DNA of 14,183 nucleotides, taken from NCBI GenBank assembly GCA_022579005.1, contig MU401955.1, positions 1 to 14,183 on the forward strand. The letters are read 5' to 3'. Source of the stretch: Poronia punctata. Its lineage: Eukaryota; Ascomycota; Sordariomycetes; Xylariales; Xylariaceae. Positions 1 to 8,599 of the stretch are shown here, one piece after another. A model generated the notes under the pieces. That model made no database searches. It was not told the DNA's origin and worked only from the letters and a program-made list of their open reading frames with translations. Both the position numbers and the translations under genes were made by a program. Position 1 is the stretch's first letter; each line of letters starts with the position of its first letter.

Positions 1-1723
1 TTTTAATTGCTTATTATAAGCTTAATAGCTTAAGTATTATTATAGTAAATTATTTAATTTTAATTAAAGTTTAAGCATAGCTTTTTTAATAAGCGTTTAA
101 TTATTATAAGCTTTTATGCTATAGCTTTTAAAATAATTAGTTTTACTTTAGTTATTAATATAAATATAATAAATTATTAATATATTTTTTATATAATAAA
201 GCTACTTTAAAAGTTTATTAAATATTTATAAGTTAAGTATTGCGTTTTTTTATTATTTATAAATAATATATTATTTATAATAACTAAAGCTTATATTGTA
301 TTTAGCGTACTATTTATTACTATTTTTAAAGTATACGTTATAAATAAGTATTAAATTACTTAGTTTATAGCTTTATAATAATTTAGTTTAAAATTTATAA
401 AAAAGCGTAATAGCAATAAAGCTATATATACTATATTTAGCCTAGTTATAATTGCTATATAAATAATTAACTTAACTTTTTTTTAATATGCTTTAATTTT
501 TTTTATAGTTATAGTACTTTTAAATTTTATAAGTTTTTTATATAATAAAAAAATAACTAGTATTTAGCTTAAATTAGCTTAGTAAAAGCGCTTAGCTATT
601 TTTTTAATATATTAATTATAAAGCAAAAAAATTGTTTTTTTTTATTTATTTTAAACAATATATATTTTAAAAAACTATATAATATTTTTTTAGTTTTTAA
701 TTTTATAGCGTTTTTTAATTTTTTAAATAATTAAAGCTGCTTTGTACTTATTTAGTTTATTATAAATAATTAAAAAGTTATTAATATAAAATATAATAAA
801 AACTAATTAATTTTTAGTATACTATAAACATAGTTTTTTAAGTAATAGTTTAAGCTTAAGTATTTTAAATATTAATATAAACTTTTTATACTAAAAAAAT
901 AGCAAGTTTTTTAACTTATAAAGTACTTTAAGTAATAATATTTTTTTATTTTTTTTTATAATTAACTTATTTAGTACTTTATATATTATAAGTTTTAATT
1001 TTTTATATATTATATTAAAAAACGCACTTTTAATATTAAATTGCTTAACTTTATAATCTTTTTTAGCTATAATTGCTATTATAATTTTAAAGGTTATTAT
1101 TGCTAAGGTAACTATATAAGTTAATTATAAAGTTTTTATTTACTATTAATTACTTTATATTATAAATTATGCTTTATATTTTATAAAAAAACCTTTTTTA
1201 TTAAACTTATATATAAATACTTACTTAAATAGTAGTAGCTTGCTTTTTGCTTTCCTTTTAAAAAAATTTTTTATTATATTAAGTAAAAATATTTAAGTTA
1301 GCTTATACTTTGCGCTTTTTTAAAATTAGTTTTTAAAAAAGTGCATAGCTAAGTTTTTTTACTTTAAAAGTAGTAGCTTAGTAAAATTTTTATAATATAT
1401 ACGCTTTAATAGCGCTATACTAATTTTTTTTGCTACTTTTTATTACACTGCTGCTATAAATACTATATATAACATTTTGTGCTTATAATTGCTTATATAT
1501 ATAGCTTTTAAATATTTTAAAAAAAATGTTTATAAAAACTTTATAAAGCAATTATTTTTAAAAATAAAAATATTTTTTTTATACTATATAATAGCATATA
1601 TTATATAGCTTAACTTATTAAAGTTATTTAAATTATTTAGCTTAATTTTTTAAGCTTTTAGCTTATATATAAAGCTAGTAAGTAAGTTTTTTATATATAT
1701 TTGCATTTTACTTTAAGCAGCGC

Positions 1724-1741
1724 TTTTTTTTTTTTTTTTTT
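1724..1741. repeat. 18-base T homopolymer
   Basis: An uninterrupted run of 18 T on the plus strand directly follows CAGCGC. It is one of four T-runs of 16 or more in block 1; no A-run of comparable length was seen on the same strand. It could be a decayed pyrimidine tract in which every C became T, or the complement of a poly(A) tail of a retroelement. No flanking element is recognisable. Confidence 0.8.
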
Positions 1742-2003
1742 AATTTAAAGCTTTATAAATTACTTTGCTTTACTTTTTTTTTTTATTAAAAAATCTTTTA
1801 TTTTTAAATAAAAGTTGCTTTAAGTTTTTTATAAAAGCGTTAAAAAAATTGCTTATAGCAATTAGCTTTTTTTTTATTATTGCTAATTTTATTTTTATTA
1901 TTTTTTTTTAACTTTTAATAAGCTTTTTATTAGCGTTTATTAAAGTAATAGTTTTATTAAAATTTTTTTAAATTATACTAGCTTTAAATCTTTTAATTAT
2001 TAC

Positions 2004-2219
2004 GCTTTTAGTAGTAAAGCAGCTTTTTTGCTAAAGTGCAACTACGCTGCTAGCGTAGCTTTTTTGCTAAAATATAACTATAACGTAAGCGTAGCACTTT
2101 TTTTAAAAAGTAACTACGCTGCTAGTATAGCTTTTTTTTAAAAATAAAATTATAACGCTAGCGTAGCACTTTTTTAAAAAAGCAATTATAATAGTAACTT
2201 TAAAACTTTTGCTTATTAT
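2004..2219. repeat. 36-bp tandem repeat (minisatellite), four clear units plus degenerate flanks
   Basis: Four consecutive units of exactly 36 bp start at 2040, 2076, 2112 and 2148. A partial unit lies upstream (2004-2039, matching over its last 19 bases) and a decayed one downstream (from 2184). Each unit has an AACTA-like start, a GC-rich core around CTAGCGTAGC, and a T-run followed by A residues. Units 1 and 3 share the start AACTACGCTGCTAG; units 2 and 4 share AA(C/T)TATAACG and the GTAGCACTTTT section. The array is therefore a 72-bp dimer repeated twice. Unit 1 contains CTACGC (2042-2047) and its complement GCGTAG (2053-2058) around a 5-base loop. Unit 4 contains the perfect palindrome ACGCTAGCGT (2155-2164). 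No spacers are present, so it is not a CRISPR array. CpG is unusually frequent here for block 1. Confidence 0.85.
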
Positions 2220-2252
2220 ATAAATATTTTTTTTATATATTGCTTAAAAGCT

Positions 2253-2269
2253 ATTAAGCATTGCTTAAT
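2253..2269. repeat. Near-perfect palindrome, 8-bp arms with 1-base centre
   Basis: ATTAAGCA (2253-2260) is followed by one T and then its exact complement TGCTTAAT (2262-2269). It lies 33 bases after the tandem array. No terminator role can be assigned, because no transcript is evident, and chance occurrence in such low-complexity DNA is possible. Confidence 0.5.
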
Positions 2270-2519
2270 TGCTTTTTTGCTTTATTTAGTTACTTTTAAT
2301 ACTATACTTTATTTAAATTAAATCTTTTTATTTAAACTACTTTTAAATAGCTAGCTTTTTTTATGTTTACTTAAATTTAAGTTTAAATTTAAAAGCTTTG
2401 CGCTTAATATAAATTTAATTAAAATAGTTAGCTTTATTTTTTTGCTTTTTTTTTTTTATTATTATTGCTTTTATTATTACTTTTTAAATAAAAACTAGCT
2501 TATTTTTTATTTATAAAAT

Positions 2520-2592
2520 AGTTAACTACTTATTTTATAGTTTATTGTGCTACTTAATATATAAGCTAGTTAACTACTTATTTTTTTATAGT
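2520..2592. repeat. Direct repeat, about 22 bp, spaced 48 bp
   Basis: AGTTAACTACTTATTTTATAG (first 20 bases at 2520-2539) recurs at 2568-2591 with a three-base insertion in the T-run. The two copies are 48 bp apart. The shared AGTTAACTACTTATTT prefix is exact. This may be a second decayed tandem array of two units or a chance duplication. No terminal features of a mobile element surround it. Confidence 0.55.
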
Positions 2593-3060
2593 ATATATAG
2601 TTAGTATAGTAAAAGTACTTAATAAGGCTATATTTTAAATTTTTTTAATTTTAAGTAAAGATTTAAATATATTTTAAAAGCGCTGCTTTTAAGCTTATTA
2701 TATTATATATTTTTGTACTATATTTAATAAAGTTTATATACTTTTTTTATTTAGTTACTTTATGCTAATACTTTTTTTAAGGTTTTTTTAAAATTGCTTA
2801 CTTTAAACTAGCTTTAGTAGCTTAAACGTTATTAAAAAAAATAAAAGTTTTATTTATAAATAAAGTTTTAAAATATATTTAATGTTTTTATTAATTTTTT
2901 AGCTATACTTACTTTTAACTTTTATTTTTAAAAGCTTTTAAGTAGCTATACTATATAATACTTACTTTTAAATTAATTAGTTTTTTATAGTGCTTTTTTT
3001 AAATACTTTTGCTACTATAGCTATGCTTTTAATTTTTTATTAAATAATTTATTAATAAAG

Positions 3061-3087
3061 TGCTAAAGAATTTAATTAACTTTAGCA
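3061..3087. repeat. Inverted repeat, 8-bp arms, 11-base loop
   Basis: TGCTAAAG (3061-3068) pairs exactly with CTTTAGCA (3080-3087). There is no adjacent T-run in a meaningful transcriptional context, so I do not call it a terminator. Confidence 0.45.
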
Positions 3088-4033
3088 AATTTATATAATT
3101 TTATGCTTATATAAATTTTTTTTTTATATTTTTTAAAGTTATAAAACTACTATTTATTAAACTTAATATTTTAAATAATAATAATTTTCTTTATAATAAG
3201 TATTTATACTTAGTATATATTAAACGCTATATATTTAACTATATATTTAATATATACGCGCAGCTTAGTTTTAAATTTTTGCTTATTTTTATTAGCAAAA
3301 TAATTTTGCTTTAATAAGTATACTTTATACTTATAAGCTATTATTTTTATTTAATTAAGTTAAACGTTACTTATTAATACTTTGCTTATTAATAATATAT
3401 ATTAATAAAAGTAGTAATTAAACTAAGTATTAAGCTTTTTTAAAGGGCTTATATTATTATACGCTTTAAATAAGCTTTAATTATATAACTATATAATAGC
3501 TTTAATAACTTTAAGCTATAGCTTAATTAAAAAGCTTATGCTATATAATATAGTTTTAGCTTTTTTTATAACTTTTTTGCTTGCTTATTTAGCTACTTTA
3601 ATTAGTTTTTTTATATACTTTAGTAATATTTTAATTTTAATTTTTTTTTTATACTATAATTAATAACGTATTTATTTATTAATTATAATTACTGCTTATT
3701 TATTATTATAGTAAAATAGTGCTATTATAAGCTTATAATAACGCTATACTTAACTTTTAAATATAGCAATTTTAATAAAGACTTTTTACTAAGTTTTATA
3801 CTATATTATAAAAGCATATAATATTTTAAAGTATTTATTTTTAAAAATAATTAACTAAAATATTTTATTATACTTTTTATTATAGTTAAAAAGATTTTAA
3901 TATACTTTTTAAAATAAATGCTTAGCGTGTTGCTTTAAAGTTTTTTAAAAAATTACTTTTAATATATAGTTAATTATATAATTTTTATACTTAATACGTA
4001 GTATTTTTTAAATTTTTATATTTTTTGCCTTAT

Positions 4034-4060
4034 AAGCTAAAGCTTTTAGCGCTTTAGCTT
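4034..4060. repeat. Inverted repeat, perfect 10-bp arms, 7-base loop
   Basis: AAGCTAAAGC (4034-4043) and GCTTTAGCTT (4051-4060) are exact complements around TTTTAGC. It is the longest perfect hairpin arm I found in block 1. The arms consist of the AGC/GCT words that survive best in this block, which raises the chance of accidental complementarity. Confidence 0.55.
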
Positions 4061-4428
4061 TTAAATACTTAAATTTAAAGTGCTATAATATTTTATTATT
4101 TTTTTATAGTTTTAAAAAGTTGCTTAAAAGTTAAAATACTTATTTAGTAGTAGCTATTACTAAACTAGCTACGCTTATTATAAACTCTTTTATATAATTA
4201 GTATTTATTATAAAGTATAATTTAAAGTAAAAAAAAAAATTTTTATATTAAAAAAAAACTAAGTTATGTTTACGTTATAGTTTTTTAACTATAATATTAT
4301 ATTTAATTATTTTAAAGCATAATATATAATTTAAGCTATAATATTAAATTTTTTTATTTTTAAGTTTAGCTTTTAATATAATATTAATATAAAAACTTTT
4401 TATAAAATAAACATTTTTAAGTATTAGA

Positions 4429-4450
4429 TTTTTTTTTTTTTTTTTTTTTT
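4429..4450. repeat. 22-base T homopolymer
   Basis: This is the longest homopolymer in the window. It is preceded by TATTAGA and followed by AGTATTAAG. As with the other T-runs it lies on the plus strand only. It could be the complement of a retroelement poly(A) tail or a pyrimidine tract fully converted to T. Confidence 0.8.
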
Positions 4451-4804
4451 AGTATTAAGTATACTTTAAATAGTTTTATATTTTTTTTTTAAATTAAAAA
4501 AAAATATACTAGCTTTAACCTAGTTATTTTTAGTTAAAATAAATAATTTTATATTAAGCAGCTTTATATAGTTTACTAAGTATATAGCGCTATAGTTATT
4601 AAAAATAGTGTTGTTTAATAATATGTGCTTATTTATACTAATAATAGTATATATTTTATAAAAATTATTTTAAGTGCTGCTAATTATAGTAAAATTAATA
4701 ACTATATAAACTATATTATATAGTAGCTATATTTTTTTTTTTAAACCTAAAAAATTATTTAAGCTTTTATTGCTAAATAATAATTTTTTAGTAAAGCTTA
4801 GCAC

Positions 4805-4822
4805 TTTTTTTTTTTTTTTTTT
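4805..4822. repeat. 18-base T homopolymer
   Basis: An uninterrupted run of 18 T follows AGCAC. No target-site duplication or element end was visible on either side. Confidence 0.8.
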
Positions 4823-5682
4823 AATTTTATTGCATAGCTTACTTTACTTATTACTTTAATAGCATTATTATATAGTTTTAAGCTTATTATTAGTTATTTT
4901 TAGTAGCTAGTTAAAAGTGCAAGATTTAGTTACTATAAACTAGTATTAAGCGCACTTATTAAGCTTTTAAAAATATTTTATTAATTTTTTACAAAGGTAT
5001 TTATATAATTTGCATTTTTTTTTTTTAACTTTTTAAAAAATAAGCTTTTTAAGCTACTTTTAGCAATAGCAAATATAGCTATATATTTTGCTTTTTTTTT
5101 TAACTAGTATTTAATTATTAAGTTAGCTATAAGCTAATTTATTTTTTTTATTATAAAAAAAGGTTTACTTTTTGCTTGCTTATAAAAAAATTTACTTTTT
5201 TTTTATATAGCTTATTTTAGTTAAAGTTTTAGCTAAAGTATATATAATAAACTTTTAATTATAAGTAGCTTTTTAACTTTTTTAAGCTTATAGTTAAGCG
5301 CTTTATAATAAATTATAGTTTATTTTTTATATTATTTATTAAACTTAATATTGCTTTTTTTAGCTTTTATAAAAACTTTTTAATATTGCTTTTAAGCAAT
5401 AAAATAATAATTAACTTTATAAAGCGCAATAATACTATATAATATTTTAACTTAATTTTAAAGCGTTAGCTAGCTGCTTTTTATTTATATTATATTAACT
5501 TATATACAATACTTTATATTAATAGTTTTTTTAACTTAAGCTTAAAAAGTATTAATTTAAAGTTGTTTATATGCTTTATATTATATATTTTATATTTTAA
5601 AGCTTTATTAAATAGTAAGCTTTTTTTTAATTTAAGCTATTATAAACTATTATATTAATTTTTAAAGTTTATTACTTTTTTA

Positions 5683-5698
5683 TTTTTTTTTTTTTTTT
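5683..5698. repeat. 16-base T homopolymer
   Basis: An uninterrupted run of 16 T follows a stretch that is itself T-rich (5676-5682). It is the last of the four long T-runs and all four lie in block 1. Confidence 0.8.
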
Positions 5699-6415
5699 AC
5701 TTTTTTAGCTTTACGCAGTACTTTTTAATATAATAACGCTTAAGTTTTTAAAGCGTAGTTGTTTTAAAAAAGCGCTTAAAAACTTTTTTAAAGTTATATT
5801 TAAAAAAGTACTTATTTAAGTTAATATTTTTTTAAATACTTTTAGTAGTAGTAGCAACTTAAAAAGTTTTAAATTATTGCTTTTAGTTTTAAAAATAAGC
5901 AAGCTTTATATAAGACTTAATAAATATAAAAGTATTATTAAACATTTTAATAGTTATTAAATTATATTTATATAATAACTAAAAACGTTTTAAAAAAAAT
6001 ATATAGTATAAAAAATATTAGCTTATTAAATAAAAACTAATTTAATTAGCAAAAAAATATTATATAACTATATAAAGTTAGCTTTTAAAAAAAGTAATTT
6101 TATATAAGTACTAGTTTTTTAATAGCAAACTAGGCTTATAACTTTAATAAATTATATTAATTATATTTAATAAAGTAAAAAGTAAAAAATAGTATTAAAA
6201 TTAGCATAGCTAGTATATATATTAAATATATAAAATTAATTAATATATATATATAACTAGTTTATAAGTGCATATTATTTAATTTTTATAGTTAAATAAT
6301 ACTTATATTTATTTTAGTTATATATTAGTTAAGCAATTTAACTTATATTTTAATTATAAAAGCTATAAAGTAAATTATGCTTGCTGCTTAATAAAGTAGT
6401 AAGTAAAATGCGCTT

Positions 6416-6455
6416 TACACTTTTTACTTTTTTAATATTGTACACTTTTTATTTT
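6416..6455. repeat. Short direct repeat, 15 bp, spaced 25 bp
   Basis: TACACTTTTTACTTT (from 6416) recurs as TACACTTTTTATTTT (from 6441), differing by a single C/T. The retained CAC words are unusual for block 1, where CpA is otherwise removed. They suggest that degradation begins to relax here, approaching block 2. Confidence 0.4.
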
Positions 6456-6621
6456 AGCTTTATTTTTAATATTATAATTATTAAACAACTTAAAAGTATT
6501 TTTACTTAGTGCTACGTAGTGCGTATGCTTTATACTAAGTATATAAACCGCTTTTTTTATTAGTTATTATATATAACTTTATTATTAATAAACTTAAAAT
6601 AATTATAGCGTAATTTATAAA

Positions 6622-6650
6622 GCGCGCAGTTAATTTTTTAATTAACGCGC
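6622..6650. repeat. GC-tipped imperfect hairpin at the block 1/block 2 edge
   Basis: GTTAATT (6629-6635) and AATTAAC (6640-6646) pair exactly around TTTT. The stem is extended by GCGC (6624-6627) against GCGC (6647-6650), with one bulged A (6628). GCGCGC is a rare word in this window. The position coincides, within the accuracy of my reading, with the change from strongly to weakly degraded DNA. It might mark an element end, but no matching partner was found. Confidence 0.45.
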
Positions 6651-7540
6651 TATATATATTGTATCTTTTAAAATAAGCTTTGCTTATTTTTTTAATATTA
6701 AATTAATTATAGCTTAATCTGCTAATGTGTGCTAAATGCTCCTTTACTTTAGTAGTAACTACTTAGTTATTTTTAAAGTAGACCTATTATTTATTACACT
6801 TTATTACTAATTAATTAAACTTTTCTTTAGTTAGCAAACTATTAAATAAATTAAAAGCGTTTTATTTATTTAGTATAACAGCTTAAAAAAGAATAGCTAC
6901 AGCTTTTTTAGCATTTAAAAAGTACGCTATATTAATTTTTATTTAAATTTAAAAATTAGCTTTAATTTTAAGTATTGTTAATTAGTATTAATTTTATTTT
7001 TAAATCTTATCTTTAGCTACGTTAAACAAAAAAAATTTTAAAGTAGCAAGTAGTAAATTAATATTAAGTTTTTTTTTTTAGCTTTATTATTTTAACTTTT
7101 TATAAAAAAAAGTTTTAAGTTTTATAACAACTAGCTAAATTTTGCAAACTACTGCTATACTATACTATTATATTTTAGTTTTTTTTTTTTTAATTAAAAG
7201 TAGTATATAGTACTTAAGTTAAATTAAACCTAGCAGCAAGCTTTAGCTACTATATAGTTAGTGTTTAAAAAGCAAACTTCTTTTAGCATATTGTTAATAA
7301 AAGTTTTTTATTTAGTAGGTCGTAAAAAACTAAATATTTAATAAATTAAATTTAATTAAATCTATTTAGTTTAACGTATTAAATAAATAAAGTATTATAT
7401 TTTTTAAAAAAATAATTAAAGTCTTTTTAAATAGTAATAAAATAACGTTTAAATTATAATAGTTAATAAATATAGCTACTAGTATAAAAACTAATATACT
7501 TTTATATTTAAAATTTAATTTAAACGTAAAAAAAAAGAAA

Positions 7541-7989
7541 CTAAAATATATAGCTTAGTATTGTTTATACCTATTTATATTTCTTTTATTCTAGGTATTT
7601 ACTATAGCTTTTACTATAAAAATACTTTTATTTGCAACTAGCTCATTTTGTTACCTAAAGCCCTAACAAGAAGGTAGTAATAAGTAGTTATAGTAGGTCC
7701 TTTTTATTCTTAATTTAAGACCCTTACTTATATAGCTTTACAACCCTTATACCCCTTTACCGTTATATCTTCTACACCTAAATACAGCCTTAAAAAGCAA
7801 ACCAACATTATATACGCAGTTATAGCACTTTATAACTTTATCGCTTTTATATATTATAAGCCTCTGCTAAACAAACAAAACAATAACTAAAAATCTAGCC
7901 TAAATATAGCGTTTAATATAACGTTAAAAAGCGGCAAATAGCTTTATAAGAAGGCTGCAACCTTAACTTTTAACCTTTTTAGGCTATAA
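7541..7989 (+). pseudogene. Broken pogo/Fot1-like transposase remnant (C-terminal part)
   Basis: Two consecutive plus-strand frames together resemble the region after the DDE catalytic domain of fungal pogo/Fot1 (Tc1/mariner) transposases. In the first frame (codons from 7541) FLLF-stop-VFTIAFT at 7580-7615 recalls the family's FLxxFxxAF segment. A frame change then leads to GPFYS (7696-7710), recalling the G-LVPF-[DN]-P motif. That is followed by proline-rich sequence, SSTPK, a KQ/I-rich stretch and LYKKAATLT near 7950, recalling the family's basic segment and final LT motif. Order and rough spacing fit. Four in-frame stops lie in the second frame (at 7711 and three further on), consistent with G-to-A change of Trp or other codons. 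The catalytic DDE motifs and N-terminal DNA-binding domain were not found. It is non-functional. Similarity was judged by eye, so another low-complexity origin is possible. Confidence 0.38.
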
Positions 7990-8003
7990 AAAGCTATAAA
8001 TAG

Positions 8004-8108
8004 CAATTTATTTACAAGGCCTTAAAACAATACTTTAAAAGAGAAAATAAACCGCTTTTAAAACTAAATAGCATAAAATATGTAGCTAAACTATTACTAA
8101 CGCACTAG
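8004..8108 (+). other. Short open frame of 34 codons, unrecognised
   Basis: This frame reads without a stop from 8004 to the TAG at 8106-8108 and is lysine- and leucine-rich (it contains KALKQYFKRENK). It lies 15 bases after the end of the transposase-like remnant, in a different frame. It has no start codon of its own and no family I recognise. It could be a further decayed piece of the same element, or simply an open stretch where degradation was light. I would not call it a gene. Confidence 0.2.
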
Positions 8109-8411
8109 CAAGCTGCTATAAAGTATTAAAATAATAAAAAATATAGCATGCTTGCTAGCTTTTTAAAAAAATCAGATTTTATAAAAGTAGGTTAGTCTTT
8201 ATATTAACATTTTTATATATAAAATAGGTACAAAAATATTAAGCATAAAAGTTTTAAACACACTAAAAAGTTAAACTTAGCACTTATTTTATAGCTTTAG
8301 TAACTATTATATTATTTATGCTTTTTTTAACTTATAACACTACTTGCGCAGCCTTTCTAAGTTTTTATTATAATATAAACGTAGTACTTATGTTATTAAA
8401 ATAGCATCTTT

Positions 8412-8449
8412 TTAAAAGGCACTAACGTTTGCTATAACGTGCTTTTTTA
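8412..8449. repeat. Imperfect inverted repeat around GCAC/GTGC
   Basis: TTAAAAGGCAC...AACGTT and AACGTGCTTTTTTAA face each other across a short loop (about 8431-8435). The pairing needs bulges on both sides. It lies about 30-70 bases before the larger inverted repeat 8481-8599 and shares the GCACTA word with it, so it could be a related decayed terminus. This is weak. Confidence 0.3.
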
Positions 8450-8480
8450 ATTTTATTTTTATTATAGCATTTAAAGCCTG

Positions 8481-8599
8481 TTTAATAGCACTAGGATCCT
8501 TAGATTTAAAAATAAAATATAAATAAATTAATTAACTAACTAAAATTAAGGGACCGGAGCTCTTTTAATGTTAAGATCTTAAAATCTAGTGCTTTTAAA
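8481..8599. repeat. Inverted repeat pair of about 29 bp; possible MITE or abutting element ends
   Basis: The left arm (8481-8509, containing AGCACTAGGATCC) and the right arm (8571-8599, containing AAAATCTAGTGCT) are inverted copies. The match is exact over AGCACTAG and continues inward with one single-base gap; three of the inner differences are C/T, the type that RIP would make. The outer TTTAA(T/A)AGC also matches. Between the arms lies the least-mutated sequence of the window, AAGGGACCGGAGCTC (8548-8562). Three six-base palindromes cluster here: GGATCC, GAGCTC and AGATCT, the last inside the 12-bp palindrome TTAAGATCTTAA (8571-8582). With about 119 bp in total it would fit a small non-autonomous inverted-repeat element, or the facing ends of two neighbouring elements. 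No target-site duplication can be trusted in such TA-rich flanks. Confidence 0.5.

Larger units (their letters stand above)
1..6650. other. Gene-free, heavily mutated AT-rich block (RIP-like), strand-balanced
   Basis: This stretch shows no supportable gene. All frames on both strands are broken every few codons by TAA or TAG. In a hand-counted sample (3421-3600) there are 18 C and 17 G in 180 bases. All 18 C are preceded by A or G, and 17 of 18 are followed by T. CpA and TpG are nearly absent, surviving mostly inside GCA and TGC. TpA is in great excess. This is the signature known for repeat-induced point mutation of repeated DNA in filamentous ascomycetes, here acting about equally on both strands. 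The original content was probably one or more transposable elements, but their identity is erased. Apart from the repeats listed separately I see nothing else in it. The exact right edge is approximate. Confidence 0.8.

Noticed and set aside
2004..2219. CRISPR array
   Set aside because: Units are contiguous with no unique spacers, and no cas gene is present.
4034..4060. Hairpin as a transcription terminator
   Set aside because: There is no gene upstream on either strand, and the arms are built from the commonest surviving words in the block.
6512..6519. CTACGTAG 8-bp palindrome
   Set aside because: An isolated short palindrome without extension or partner; expected by chance in a window of this length and composition.
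6870..6960. A possible helix-turn-helix of the transposase N-terminus (a STL-containing frame near 6921)
   Set aside because: The match is only a few residues, competing frames look equally good, and the distance to the C-terminal remnant is shorter than expected for the family.
7310..7440. VGR-K-like segment resembling the CENP-B-type DNA-binding domain motif
   Set aside because: The required tryptophan codon cannot be derived by the mutations seen here, and the spacing to other motifs does not fit.
7600..8090. A minus-strand frame with few stops, all TAA or TAG, across the island
   Set aside because: It is about as open as the plus-strand frames, because low TpA density leaves both strands open here. 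It shows no family motif I recognise, and the plus-strand frame shows family-like motifs in order. Not called as a gene.
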